Below are positions 6,678-14,182 of a stretch of DNA of 17,496 nt, piece after piece. The position numbers were made by a program, and so were the translations under genes. The notes below the pieces were generated by a model. That model saw only the letters and a list, made by a program, of their open reading frames with translations. It searched no databases and was not told the DNA's origin. The DNA comes from DASQUP01 sp035641235 (lineage in GTDB: Bacteria > Actinomycetota > CADDZG01 > WHSQ01), in assembly GCA_035641235.1 (NCBI GenBank), contig DASQUP010000092.1:1-17496 (forward strand), given 5' to 3'. The stretch's first letter is position 1. Each line of letters begins with the position of its first letter.

Positions 6678-7640
6678 ATGCGAGTCTTTGTTGCAGGAGC
6701 TACAGGAGCAATCGGAAAACGACTCGTGCCTCAGCTTGTCTCTCGGGGCCACGAAGTGATCGCGACGAGCAGGAGCGCGCGTCACAAGGATCAGTTGAGT
6801 GCGCTTGGTGCCGAACACGTGGTGGTCGACGGGCTGGACGGAGCTGCAGTCGGGGAAGCGGTTGCACAAGCCGAACCGGACGCCGTCGTGCACCAAATGA
6901 CGGCTCTCGCAGGGAAGCCCGATCTGAAGCACTTCGATCGGTGGTTCGCAACAACGAACGAGTTGCGCACGAGGGGAACCGAGCACCTCCTATCCGCAGC
7001 TCAAGCGGCTGGTGTCTCCAAGTTTGTTGCCCAGAGCTTCGCTGGATGGCCCTACGCACGCACCGGAGGGCCGATCAAGACGGAGGCCGACCCACTCGAT
7101 CCGGATCCGGCGAAGAATCAACGAGAATCGCACGCAGCGATCCGTTTCCTTGAAAACGCCGTGACGGAAGCCGCTCTCGACGGGATCGTCCTGCGGTACG
7201 GCAGCTTCTATGGTCCCGACGAACTCGACGAGCTGGTCGAACTTATTCGCCGTCGTAGGCTGCCGATCGTGGGTGACGGTGCCGGAGTTTGGTCATGGAT
7301 CCATCTGGACGATGCCGCGGCCGCAACCGTGGCCGCGCTTGAAAACGATACGCGTGGGATCTACAACATCGTCGACGACGATCCCGCTCGGGCATCGGAC
7401 TGGGTTCCATATCTCGCTGAGGTAGTCGGCGCAAAACCTCCGGTTCGAATCCCTGTTTGGCTGGCCCGGCTTGCCGCCGGCGAGATGGTCGTGCGCACGA
7501 TGACTGAGACTCGGGGAGCGTCCAACGAAAAGGCCAAAGTTGAGCTCGGCTGGAAGCCGGTCTGGGGAAGCTGGCGCGAAGGCTTCCCTCAGAGCCTCTC
7601 CGAAGAAGCGCACGGGCAATCCTGGCCGGCGAAATCGTGA
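6678..7640 (+). CDS. NAD(P)-dependent epimerase/dehydratase-like (atypical SDR), ECF41 partner
   Basis: A 320-residue Rossmann-fold protein of the extended/atypical SDR type. The nucleotide-binding motif GATGAIG is at residues 7-13. A second-strand region ends in TSRSARHKDQL, which with Ser/Arg suggests NADP(H). WSWIHLDDAAAATVAALE and GIYNIVDDDPARASDWVPYLAEVVG are typical of NAD-dependent epimerase families. I see no canonical YxxxK pair; the corresponding helix reads RESHAAIRFLENAV, so a classic SDR reaction is doubtful. A good ribosome binding site (GAAGGGAG) precedes ATG 6678. Its stop overlaps the GTG start of the sigma factor by four bases (GTGA). Epimerases, carboxymuconolactone decarboxylases and oxidoreductases ('COE' genes) are the known neighbours and targets of ECF41 factors; its substrate is unknown. 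Confidence 0.88.
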   Translation: MRVFVAGATGAIGKRLVPQLVSRGHEVIATSRSARHKDQLSALGAEHVVVDGLDGAAVGEAVAQAEPDAVVHQMTALAGKPDLKHFDRWFATTNELRTRGTEHLLSAAQAAGVSKFVAQSFAGWPYARTGGPIKTEADPLDPDPAKNQRESHAAIRFLENAVTEAALDGIVLRYGSFYGPDELDELVELIRRRRLPIVGDGAGVWSWIHLDDAAAATVAALENDTRGIYNIVDDDPARASDWVPYLAEVVGAKPPVRIPVWLARLAAGEMVVRTMTETRGASNEKAKVELGWKPVWGSWREGFPQSLSEEAHGQSWPAKS

Positions 7641-8644
7641 CTGCGGAAGGCGCACACCCGAGTGCTCGCAAAAGTCGCGGGCGTTCGAGTGAGCCGGTGC
7701 GCGAGAACGAACTCAACGACGCTTCTATCGCCGAGGCCTTTGCCTCCCTGCGCTCGCTGATGTTCTCCATCGCATATCGGATGCTAGGGACGGTCAGTGA
7801 AGCCGAGGATGTCGTCCAGGAGGCGTTTCTCCGATACCAGCGCGCTATCGAGGAGGGCGTAGAGATCGAGTCTCCGAAGGCCTACCTATCCGCAGTCGTG
7901 ACACGTCTGGCGATCGACCAACTGCGGTCTGCGAGAGTGAGGCGCGAGAGCTACGTTGGGCAATGGCTGCCGGAGCCGCTGCTCACCGACGAGGGTGAGA
8001 GCGATCCCGCCGAGTACGCGGAACAGTCCGATTCACTGTCGATGGCCTTTCTGTTGTTGTTGGAAAGGCTCACACCCGTCGAGCGGGCGGTCTTCCTGCT
8101 GCACGACGTCTTCGGATACGACTACGGCGAGATCTCCGAGATCGTGGGGAAGTCGGAGACAAATTCCCGGCAGATCGCGACACGGGCTCGGAAGCACTTG
8201 GCGGAGGAGAAGCCTCGCTTCGATGTCTCTCGCCGCGAACGAAACGATCTCGGAGGCCGATTCTTTGCCGCTCTCTCTGGCAGCGACGTCGACGGCCTTG
8301 TCGACATGCTTGCAGCGGATGCTGTTGTCTATGGTGACGGAGGAGGGAAGGCGCCGCAGTGGAGCGCGCCAATTGTTGGCGCCGAACACGTGGCACACCT
8401 GCTGGCCAATGTCGGGCGCACTATACGCAATCTCAGCCTCAACCTGGAACTGCGCCAGGTCAATGGTCACCCGGGTGCCTTGGTACGGGATTCCGAAGGC
8501 AAGCTGGTGAGTGTGTTCGTGATCGAGATCTCAAACGGAGCCATCATCACATTTCGGTCGGTGATCAACCCCGACAAACTGAAACATATGGGCCCCGTCT
8601 CCGCTATCGCGTCGTTCGGTCGCACTAAAAGGACCCAGAGTTAG
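7637..8644 (+). CDS. sigJ: ECF41 (SigJ-like) RNA polymerase sigma factor with SnoaL domain
   Basis: A 335-residue extracytoplasmic-function sigma factor. Sigma region 2 is at about residues 36-100 (FSIAYRMLGTVSEAEDVVQEAFLR) and region 4 at about 134-190 (LTPVERAVFLLHDVFGYDYGEISEIVG). They are joined by a linker with WLPEPL (110-115), and a C-terminal SnoaL/NTF2-like domain runs from about 205 to 330 with DGGGK (234-238) and NPDKL (311-315). These three short motifs are hallmarks of group ECF41, where the fused domain, not a separate anti-sigma factor, controls activity. No anti-sigma gene is present, as expected. GTG 7637 overlaps the epimerase stop; GTG 7697 is an alternative start. With the perfect ECF41 promoter upstream of the epimerase, the pair is probably autoregulated. 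The inducing signal is unknown. Confidence 0.93.
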   Translation: MTAEGAHPSARKSRGRSSEPVRENELNDASIAEAFASLRSLMFSIAYRMLGTVSEAEDVVQEAFLRYQRAIEEGVEIESPKAYLSAVVTRLAIDQLRSARVRRESYVGQWLPEPLLTDEGESDPAEYAEQSDSLSMAFLLLLERLTPVERAVFLLHDVFGYDYGEISEIVGKSETNSRQIATRARKHLAEEKPRFDVSRRERNDLGGRFFAALSGSDVDGLVDMLAADAVVYGDGGGKAPQWSAPIVGAEHVAHLLANVGRTIRNLSLNLELRQVNGHPGALVRDSEGKLVSVFVIEISNGAIITFRSVINPDKLKHMGPVSAIASFGRTKRTQS

Positions 8645-8799
8645 CCGGCCTCCCCTTCAGCGTCCGGCGTCCACGTTGCTGCCGGGATGAGGGTTCCATA
8701 GAAAACGGCTAAGACTCGAACGGCGGCGCGACTTCGGGGTCAATTCGTGGTGGCTTGGATTCGGTTTCGTGATCGTGTGTGGGTGAATATCCGGGAGGT

Positions 8800-8823
8800 G
8801 CCGGCTCGCCAAAAGCCGGCTCG
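8800..8823. repeat. hairpin that also forms a direct repeat
   Basis: GCCGGCT (8800-8806) and AGCCGGC (8814-8820) can pair across a 7-base loop. At the same time GCCGGCTCG occurs twice in direct orientation (8800-8808 and 8815-8823). It lies about 155 bases after the sigma factor stop; terminator or regulatory function is unproven. Confidence 0.4.
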
Positions 8824-8936
8824 TGCAATCCCGGCCTGCTCGAACACGTTCAGAAGCCTTGTAAATGTGAGTGCCTCGCGAGCCAGCAGAGTGCTGCCCG
8901 TCGGGGGGTTCAGGCATCAAGACCTAGTGGAGCTCT

Positions 8937-8948
8937 CCGCAGCTGCGG
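8937..8948. repeat. 12-base perfect palindrome upstream of trmO
   Basis: CCGCAGCTGCGG is self-complementary and lies 90 bases before the trmO start. It could be an operator, but a G+C-rich palindrome of this size can arise by chance. Confidence 0.25.
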
Positions 8949-9023
8949 CGATTGAGCCGGGCGCGGGGGGAGAGGGCCCGAGGTTTCCGCATCATACTTG
9001 CCGGGACCCTGAATCACTCTCTC

Positions 9024-9028
9024 GGAGG
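9024..9028 (+). promoter_or_regulatory. ribosome binding site fixing the TTG start of trmO
   Basis: GGAGG lies nine bases before TTG 9038. The nearby ATG codons at 9042 and 9054 are out of frame, so this site decides for the TTG start. Confidence 0.6.
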
Positions 9029-9037
9029 ACCTGAACC

Positions 9038-9466
9038 TTGGATGCGAACCGCAATGACAATCGAATCGTCCTGCGGCCCATTGGAAGGGTGGAGTCGTCC
9101 CTGACCGACCCTGAGACGGCGCCGAAACAAGGTTACGAGGGATCACCGGATGCGTGGCTGGTCTTCGACCCGGCCGTCGCGCCGGCTCTAGATGATCTTC
9201 GGGTCGGAGAGCAGATCATTGTTCTGTCGTGGCTGGACAGAGCCCAACGCGACGTTCTGAAGGTCCACCCGCGTGATGACCTCTCCGTGCCCTTGCACGG
9301 AGTGTTCAGTACGCGATCGTCTGATCGTCCGAATCCGATCGGTCTCCATCTAGTCGACATCCTCGAGATCGATGGACTGAGAGTCCAAGTGAGCAACCTC
9401 GAAGCGGTGGACGGAACGCCGGTCCTTGACGTGAAGCCGCGGTTGCACGGGATTCCCGACAACTAG
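9038..9466 (+). CDS. trmO: TrmO/TsaA-type tRNA (t6A37) methyltransferase
   Basis: A 142-residue TsaA-fold protein. The family N6-methylates the threonylcarbamoyl-adenosine at position 37 of ACY-decoding threonine tRNA, using S-adenosylmethionine. Visible family motifs are LRPIGRVES (12-20), GVFSTRSSDRPNPIGLH (88-104), which forms the SAM pocket, and DGTPVLDVKP (125-134). It is much shorter than E. coli TrmO and lacks its C-terminal domain, as in many actinobacterial and archaeal relatives, so tRNA specificity is inferred only from the family. The TTG start is supported by GGAGG nine bases upstream and by the lack of an in-frame ATG. Its TAG stop shares a CTAG with the stop of the convergent acetyltransferase gene. 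Confidence 0.88.
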   Translation: MDANRNDNRIVLRPIGRVESSLTDPETAPKQGYEGSPDAWLVFDPAVAPALDDLRVGEQIIVLSWLDRAQRDVLKVHPRDDLSVPLHGVFSTRSSDRPNPIGLHLVDILEIDGLRVQVSNLEAVDGTPVLDVKPRLHGIPDN

Positions 9467-10065
9467 CCGATTGGAGCGTCAGTCGCTTCGAACTCGTCCC
9501 GGTGGATTCGGTAGACGAAGTGAAGCATTCCTTTGCGGTCCACCGATTTCCATACCTGCAAGCCGAGGCGCTCCGCTACGCGGGCGGAGGGTCGATTCTC
9601 TGGCCGCACCAAAGCGACGACGAAGTCGATGGGGAGCGTTTCGAACGCATGCCGGCAACTCGCGCTGGCCGCCTCGGTTGCAAGACCCTTGTGCCAGTGC
9701 GATCGCTTGAGGTGGTAGCCGACCTCCACCAGCCGCTCTCCCTCGACTTCCTGGAGGATCAGACCACAGTCCCCAATCAGCTCGCCGCTTTCCTTTAGGA
9801 CCATCCCCCACAGGCCAAAGCCGTTTTCCGAATAAGAGCTGCGGATCCAATCAATCCATCCAACGACTTCGTCGCGACTGAACGGGTGGGGGTAGTACTG
9901 CATTGCAACCGGGTCACCGAGTACGGCAAACAAATCATCGACATCGCCGTCAACTAGTTCACGGAGGTAGAGGCGTTCCGTTTGGAGAAGGGGACCTCCG
10001 CTGGGTGGCTCTTGCACGACGAGAACCGTAACCGTTGGACGAACTGTCTGCGACAAGTCACGCAT
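9463..10065 (-). CDS. GNAT-family (RimJ/RimL-like) N-acetyltransferase
   Basis: About 200 residues. The domain starts with LLQTERLYLREL, the usual first strand of RimJ/RimL-like acetyltransferases. It continues with DVDDLFAVLGDPVAMQYYPHPFSRDEV, strand pair FGLWGMVLKESGELIGDCGLI, the acetyl-CoA loop SHWHKGLATEA and the conserved VRPENRPSARVAERLGLQ near the end. It transfers acetyl from acetyl-CoA to an amine; the acceptor (ribosomal protein, small molecule or antibiotic) is unknown. The frame is open to 10203, but the extra residues look unlike protein and overlap the divergent oxidoreductase, so ATG 10065 is chosen; ATG 10140 and GTG 10017 are alternatives. None has a clear ribosome binding site. 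Its stop is embedded in a CTAG shared with trmO. Confidence 0.87.
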   Translation of the reverse strand: MRDLSQTVRPTVTVLVVQEPPSGGPLLQTERLYLRELVDGDVDDLFAVLGDPVAMQYYPHPFSRDEVVGWIDWIRSSYSENGFGLWGMVLKESGELIGDCGLILQEVEGERLVEVGYHLKRSHWHKGLATEAASASCRHAFETLPIDFVVALVRPENRPSARVAERLGLQVWKSVDRKGMLHFVYRIHRDEFEATDAPIG

Positions 10066-10182
10066 ACCGTGACTGATTGCAGACGGTTCGGGGGCTAACG
10101 ATCCCCCACACGACGCCGACCAATTGAGCCGCAGTCCCATATGAGGTATGGCCTGCCCGTCTCCGGGGTACTTAGGGTGACG

Positions 10183-11139
10183 ATGGCCACGATCGGATGG
10201 CACGCCTCACACGAACAGATCCCGCCCGGCGAACTGCTCGCCGCTGCGATTGATGCAGAGGAAGCGGGTTTCCGCGTCGCTATGTCCTCGGATCACTTCT
10301 CCCCTTGGAGTGAGCGACAGGGGGAGTCCGGTTTCGCCTGGTCGTGGCTGGGTGCCGCCATGCACGCGACGGCTCTGCCATTCGGGGTCGTGACTGCGCC
10401 GGGACAGCGTTATCACCCAGCGGTCATCGCACAAGCGGCAGCAACACTGGCGGAGATGTTCCCGGGGCGCTTCTGGATGGCTCTGGGGAGCGGCGAGAAC
10501 TCAAACGAGCACATCACCGGCGATCGGTGGCCCAACAAGGATCGACGAAATGCCCGACTCGCGGAATGCGTCGAGGTGATCCGGGCCCTGTTCGCGGGTG
10601 AGACCGTCACTCACGACGGCATGATCAGGGTCGACCGGGCGCGCTTATGGACGCTCCCCACGAAGGCACCGAAGCTCATCGGAGCCGCCGTCAGCGAAGA
10701 GACGGCTCGCTGGCTGGGGGGTTGGGCCGACGGGTTGATCACGATTGCGCAACCTCCCGACACACTCAAGAGGATTCTCGATGCATTCCGGGAGGGTGGG
10801 GGCGCGAACAAGCTGGCCGCTCTGCAGGTCCACCTGTCGTGGGCCCCCGATGAAGACGAGGCCATAAAGATCGCGTACGACCAATGGCGCACAAACGTTT
10901 TTGGTCCGCCCCTGAGCTGGGACGCAGCGACGGTCGAGGAGTTCGACGAGGCCGCACGCCATGTCCGACCCGAGGACATGCACGGACCGGTTCTTATCTC
11001 TGCCGATGTTGCACGTCATGCGGAGTGGTTGAACGACTTCGCAGAGATCGGCTTCGACGAGATCTACCTGCATCACGTGGGACGCGAGCAGCATCCGTTC
11101 ATCGAAGAGTTCGGTTCAAAGGTGTTGACAGAGCTATGA
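10183..11139 (+). CDS. LLM-class flavin-dependent oxidoreductase (TIGR03885-like)
   Basis: A 318-residue TIM-barrel oxidoreductase of the luciferase-like monooxygenase class. Key segments are TIGWHASHEQIPPGELL at the N-terminus, SDHFSPWSERQGESGFAW, PFGVVTAPGQRYHP, AATLAEMFPGRFWMALGSGE and NEHITGDRWP, together close to the group I know as TIGR03885 (probable FMN- rather than F420-using). The natural substrate is unknown. ATG 10183 is preferred because AGGG lies five bases upstream and homologues begin with a similar M-TIG-HASHEQ; an upstream ATG at 10141 would add 14 unlikely residues. The TGA stop overlaps the ATG of the downstream GH13 gene (ATGA), indicating coupled translation and a joint function, perhaps in sugar or trehalose metabolism. 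Confidence 0.9.
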   Translation: MATIGWHASHEQIPPGELLAAAIDAEEAGFRVAMSSDHFSPWSERQGESGFAWSWLGAAMHATALPFGVVTAPGQRYHPAVIAQAAATLAEMFPGRFWMALGSGENSNEHITGDRWPNKDRRNARLAECVEVIRALFAGETVTHDGMIRVDRARLWTLPTKAPKLIGAAVSEETARWLGGWADGLITIAQPPDTLKRILDAFREGGGANKLAALQVHLSWAPDEDEAIKIAYDQWRTNVFGPPLSWDAATVEEFDEAARHVRPEDMHGPVLISADVARHAEWLNDFAEIGFDEIYLHHVGREQHPFIEEFGSKVLTEL

Positions 11140-12794
11140 GCAGAAAGAAGACGAGCGACCTGTGGTGGAAAAACGCAGTCATCTACTGCATGGACGTCGA
11201 GACATTCCTCGACGCGGATGGGGACGGCTGCGGAGACTTCGTCGGTCTCACAGAACGAATCGACTATCTAGCCGGTCTAGGCGTGTCGTGCATCTGGTTG
11301 ATGCCTTACAACCCCTCACCACAGCTCGACGACGGGTACGACATAACTGATTTCTACGCCATCGACGAGCGGCTCGGAACTCCGGGAGACTTCGTGGAGA
11401 TGGTGCGCACGGCACGGGACCGAGGCATCCGGGTGATCGTTGATGTCGTGCTCAACCACACATCAGATCAACACCCCTGGTTCCAGGAGGCTCGGAGGGA
11501 CACTGATTCTCCGTATCACGACTTCTATGTCTGGGCGGACGAAAAGCCACCCGATCCTCCGGGCGGCGTCGTGTTCCCCGACAAAGAGGATTCGAACTGG
11601 GCGTACGACGAAGAAGCCGGCCGGTGGTTCTTTCATCGGTTCTACTCCCATCAACCCGAACTCAACGTTGCGAACCCCGCAGTTCGGGATGAGCTGGCAC
11701 AGATAATGGGCTATTGGCTCGAGCAGGGCATCTCGGGCTTTCGCATCGATGCCGTTCCCTTCCTTATCGAAACCGAAGGCCTCCCGGAAGGAGCGATCGC
11801 GGAGCCGCACGAGCTCGTGCGCGATCTCCGCAGTTATGCGAGCAGGCATCGCGGTGATGTGATGCTGCTGGGAGAGGTTGGCCTCCCACCTGAGGAGCTC
11901 GTGGCCTTTTACGGGGAACAGAACGGCGACGAGCTCCACATGTGCTTCAACTTCTCGGTCAACCAAGCGATGTGGCAGTCGCTAGCGCGCGGCGATGCAA
12001 CGCCACTCGCTGAGGCCCTGCGCGCGCTGCCCGACATCCCCGACGATTGCCAGTGGGGCAACTTTGTTCGCAATCACGACGAACTAACGCTGGAACAACT
12101 CTCTGAAGACGAGCGCGCAGAGATCTTCGAGGCGTTCGGACCCGATAAATCTCATCAGCTCTATGCACGCGGCCTACGCCGGAGACTCCCGCCGATGGTG
12201 GACGGTGACCAGAGGCAGATCCGGATGATCTACAGCCTGGCCTTCTCCTTGCCCGGCACACCGATCCTTTTCTATGGCGAGGAGATCGGGATGGCAGAGA
12301 ACCTCGACATCGAGGGTCGCATGAGCGTGCGCGCGCCGATGCAGTGGTCGGATGAGCCGCACGGCGGATTCACCACGGGGGACCCCAAGCTCGTGCGTCC
12401 CGTCGTGGCCTCCGACCGGTGGGGACCCTCTGCGATCAATGTCGCCGACCAGCGTCGCCAGGAGGATTCGCTGTTGAACTGGATGGAGCGGCTCATCCGT
12501 CGCCGGCGTGAGTCTCCTGAGATCGGCTGGGGGCATGCGACCGTGCTGGATGTCGGGGAGAAGGCCGTGCTGGCACACCGCTGCGATTGGGGCGAGAACT
12601 CAGTTGTTGCCGTCCACTCCTTCTCGGAGGATCACCTTGAGGTCACCTTGCCGGCCGACGGAGCCCAGGACGCGGTAGACCTCTTCGCTCGAGAAGAACT
12701 CCACCCGACCGACGGTTCGATTCCGATAAAACTCGAGCCGTATGCGCACCGCTGGTTCCGGATGCGTAAAGAAGGTCAGCGGCTCCCTCCGTAA
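11136..12794 (+). CDS. GH13 alpha-amylase family enzyme, trehalose synthase-like
   Basis: A 552-residue glycoside hydrolase family 13 protein, close in layout to maltose/trehalose isomerases (TreS). It opens with WWKNAVIYCMDVETFLDADGDG and carries the four catalytic regions: DVVLNH (103-108), GFRIDAVPF (201-209, nucleophile Asp205), LLGEV (general acid Glu247) and FVRNHDE (310-316, Asp315). It also has SVRAPMQWS and LFYGEEIGM, shared with TreS, trehalose-6-phosphate hydrolases and oligo-1,6-glucosidases, and a C-terminal beta domain. No signal peptide, so it acts in the cytosol. It is slightly shorter than mycobacterial TreS. Isomerase, hydrolase or transferase activity cannot be told apart by eye. 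Start ATG 11136 overlaps the oxidoreductase stop; the frame open upstream to 10884 is inside that gene and not real. Confidence 0.9.
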   Translation: MSRKKTSDLWWKNAVIYCMDVETFLDADGDGCGDFVGLTERIDYLAGLGVSCIWLMPYNPSPQLDDGYDITDFYAIDERLGTPGDFVEMVRTARDRGIRVIVDVVLNHTSDQHPWFQEARRDTDSPYHDFYVWADEKPPDPPGGVVFPDKEDSNWAYDEEAGRWFFHRFYSHQPELNVANPAVRDELAQIMGYWLEQGISGFRIDAVPFLIETEGLPEGAIAEPHELVRDLRSYASRHRGDVMLLGEVGLPPEELVAFYGEQNGDELHMCFNFSVNQAMWQSLARGDATPLAEALRALPDIPDDCQWGNFVRNHDELTLEQLSEDERAEIFEAFGPDKSHQLYARGLRRRLPPMVDGDQRQIRMIYSLAFSLPGTPILFYGEEIGMAENLDIEGRMSVRAPMQWSDEPHGGFTTGDPKLVRPVVASDRWGPSAINVADQRRQEDSLLNWMERLIRRRRESPEIGWGHATVLDVGEKAVLAHRCDWGENSVVAVHSFSEDHLEVTLPADGAQDAVDLFAREELHPTDGSIPIKLEPYAHRWFRMRKEGQRLPP

Positions 12795-12922
12795 GTTTCG
12801 TGGGCGGGCCGATTAGGGCGCGTAGTTCCTCTATTGCCTGCGTTCGAGAGCCGGTCTAATCGATAGCACAACGACGACGAGCGGCACGAGCACCCAAATC
12901 TGAGCTGCGGGCCTCCCTTTTG

Positions 12923-12975
12923 TCGAACTGTTCGCACTGATCTACGGAATCCGGAGACCATAGCGAACAGTTCGA
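12923..12975. repeat. palindromic junction element, copy 1 (probable bidirectional terminator)
   Basis: Perfect 13-base arms TCGAACTGTTCGC (12923-12935) and GCGAACAGTTCGA (12963-12975) flank a 27-base loop containing CGGAATCCG. It lies between the convergent ends of the GH13 gene (12794) and ligC (12990). A second copy with the same arms and the same GGAATCCG in the loop is at 16348-16401. Its place fits a terminator; the shared loop suggests a dispersed repeat. Confidence 0.72.
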
Positions 12976-12989
12976 TGCGTGCGCGCTGG

Positions 12990-14093
12990 TTAGGTCACGC
13001 GGCCCGCCAGCACCTCGGCTAGATCGAGGCGCGCCGGTATCTCGAGCTGCTCGTACCCGCACGATTCCGGATCCCTGTCGGGACGCCAGCGCACGAATTG
13101 TGTTGTGTGCCGGAAGCGAGGCCCCTCCATGTAGTCGTAGCGAACCTCGACCACGCGCTCCGGGCGAAGCGGAACGAAAGACAGATCTTTGGTCGGGTTC
13201 CATCTGCTGCCCTCGCCCTTTCGGGCGCGGGCGACCTCCTCCTCTGCCCAGCGCCATGGATGGTCCTCGAAGTCCGTGACCAGCGGTTGCAGTTCGACGA
13301 ACAGTTCTCTGCGGCGCGCCATCGGGAAAGCCCCGACCACTCCCACGGGCATCAACGCCCCCGGTTCCGCGCCGAAGCCGGGAGGCATCGGCGTTCCCGG
13401 TTCCACGTACAGGCCGAGGAGTAGGGAGCCGATCGCGTCGCCCTCGGTTTTGTGCACCCGGTAACCGGCCACAACACAATCGGCAGTCCGCACATGTTTG
13501 ATCTTGCTCATGACGCGTTTGTCGGGTTCGTATGTGCCTTCGGGCTTCTTGGCGATCAAACCGTCGATTCCTGCGCCCTCGAAGACGTCGAACCACTTCT
13601 TTGCCAACTCCTGATCTTGCGTGATGGGTGTGATGTGCACGGGAGCGGCCGCTGAAGTAAGGGCTTCTTCAAGTGGTGCGCGCCGCTCCCGAAATGACCT
13701 GCGCATGTAGTCGATGTCCTCGAGTGCCAGTAGATCGAAGGCGATGAAACTCGCCGGAGTCTGCTCGGCGAGCAGTCTGATGCGGCTTGCGGCCGGATGA
13801 ATTCGTTGCTGCAAAGCAAAGAAATCGAGCCTGTGATTGTCCGACGCCGGAACGACGATCTCGCCGTCCAGGACGCAGCGCGCCGGAACGTTGTCCTTTA
13901 CTGCGGCGACAACGTCCGGGAAATACCTCTCCATGGGACGCTGGTTGCGACTGCCGATATGAACTTCGTCGCCGTCCCTGAACACTATGGAACGAAAGCC
14001 GTCCCACTTCGGTTCGTAGAAATGGCCGGGCGGTATCTCGGTAATCGGCTTCGCCAGCATCGGCGCGATCGGCGGCATCACGGGAAGATGCAT
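12990..14093 (-). CDS. ligC: ATP-dependent DNA ligase, LigC type
   Basis: A 367-residue ATP-dependent DNA ligase. The adenylation motif EPKWDGFRS (27-35) has the nucleophilic Lys29. Further on are LDGEIVVP, ALQQRIHPAASRIRLLAEQT, ASFIAFDLLAL, GIDGLIAKKP, the MSKIKHVRTADCVVAGYRVHK block (quoted in part: IKHVRTADCVVAGYRVHK) and an OB-fold with GAFPMARRRELF, KDLSFVPLRPERVVEVRYD and FVRWRPDRDPESC. The whole length resembles mycobacterial LigC, which works in base-excision and gap repair alongside the NAD-dependent LigA. No Ku or polymerase domain gene is next to it. ATG 14093 (MHLPVMPP) is where LigC proteins begin; in-frame ATGs at 14099, 14111 and 14165 exist, the last overlapping the VOC gene region. 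No clear ribosome binding site was seen for any. Confidence 0.93.
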   Translation of the reverse strand: MHLPVMPPIAPMLAKPITEIPPGHFYEPKWDGFRSIVFRDGDEVHIGSRNQRPMERYFPDVVAAVKDNVPARCVLDGEIVVPASDNHRLDFFALQQRIHPAASRIRLLAEQTPASFIAFDLLALEDIDYMRRSFRERRAPLEEALTSAAAPVHITPITQDQELAKKWFDVFEGAGIDGLIAKKPEGTYEPDKRVMSKIKHVRTADCVVAGYRVHKTEGDAIGSLLLGLYVEPGTPMPPGFGAEPGALMPVGVVGAFPMARRRELFVELQPLVTDFEDHPWRWAEEEVARARKGEGSRWNPTKDLSFVPLRPERVVEVRYDYMEGPRFRHTTQFVRWRPDRDPESCGYEQLEIPARLDLAEVLAGRVT

Positions 14094-14182
14094 CGGCATA
14101 TTGTGACTCATGCCGGCATGAAAGGTCCCTCGGCGCGGCTTTCCGTAGGACGGTGTGGGTACCACGATTCAAGAAAGGTGAG

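Larger units (their letters stand above)
8645..9037. other. 393-base stretch without a convincing gene
   Basis: No open frame here looks like protein. Frames on both strands (for example 8747-9034 plus, 8657-8920 minus) have Arg/Ser/Pro-rich, unfamiliar translations. One minus-strand frame (about 8910 down to 8745) reads quite protein-like (LLAREALTFTRLLNVFEQAG) for about 57 codons but lacks a standard start, so it may be a gene remnant. The stretch also holds a hairpin at 8800-8820 and a 12-base palindrome at 8937-8948. It presumably includes the promoter of trmO; no tRNA was found. Confidence 0.5.

Noticed and set aside
8715..8760. Possible tRNA T-arm (GACTTCGGGGTCAATTCG)
   Set aside because: No matching acceptor stem, anticodon arm or GTTCRA loop could be found around it.
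12924..12974. LexA (SOS) boxes, because the arms contain CGAAC and GTTCG
   Set aside because: The actinobacterial SOS box has four bases between CGAAC and GTTCG; here only one base separates them, and the elements lie between convergent stops rather than at promoters.
13290..13310. A further copy of the CGAACAGTTC arm inside ligC
   Set aside because: The match stops after ten bases, has no partner arm or GGAATCCG, and is explained by the coding sequence.
12856..13596. A 246-codon minus-strand frame overlapping ligC
   Set aside because: Same strand but another frame of ligC; the Arg/Gly-rich translation resembles no protein, while the ligase frame matches LigC over its full length.
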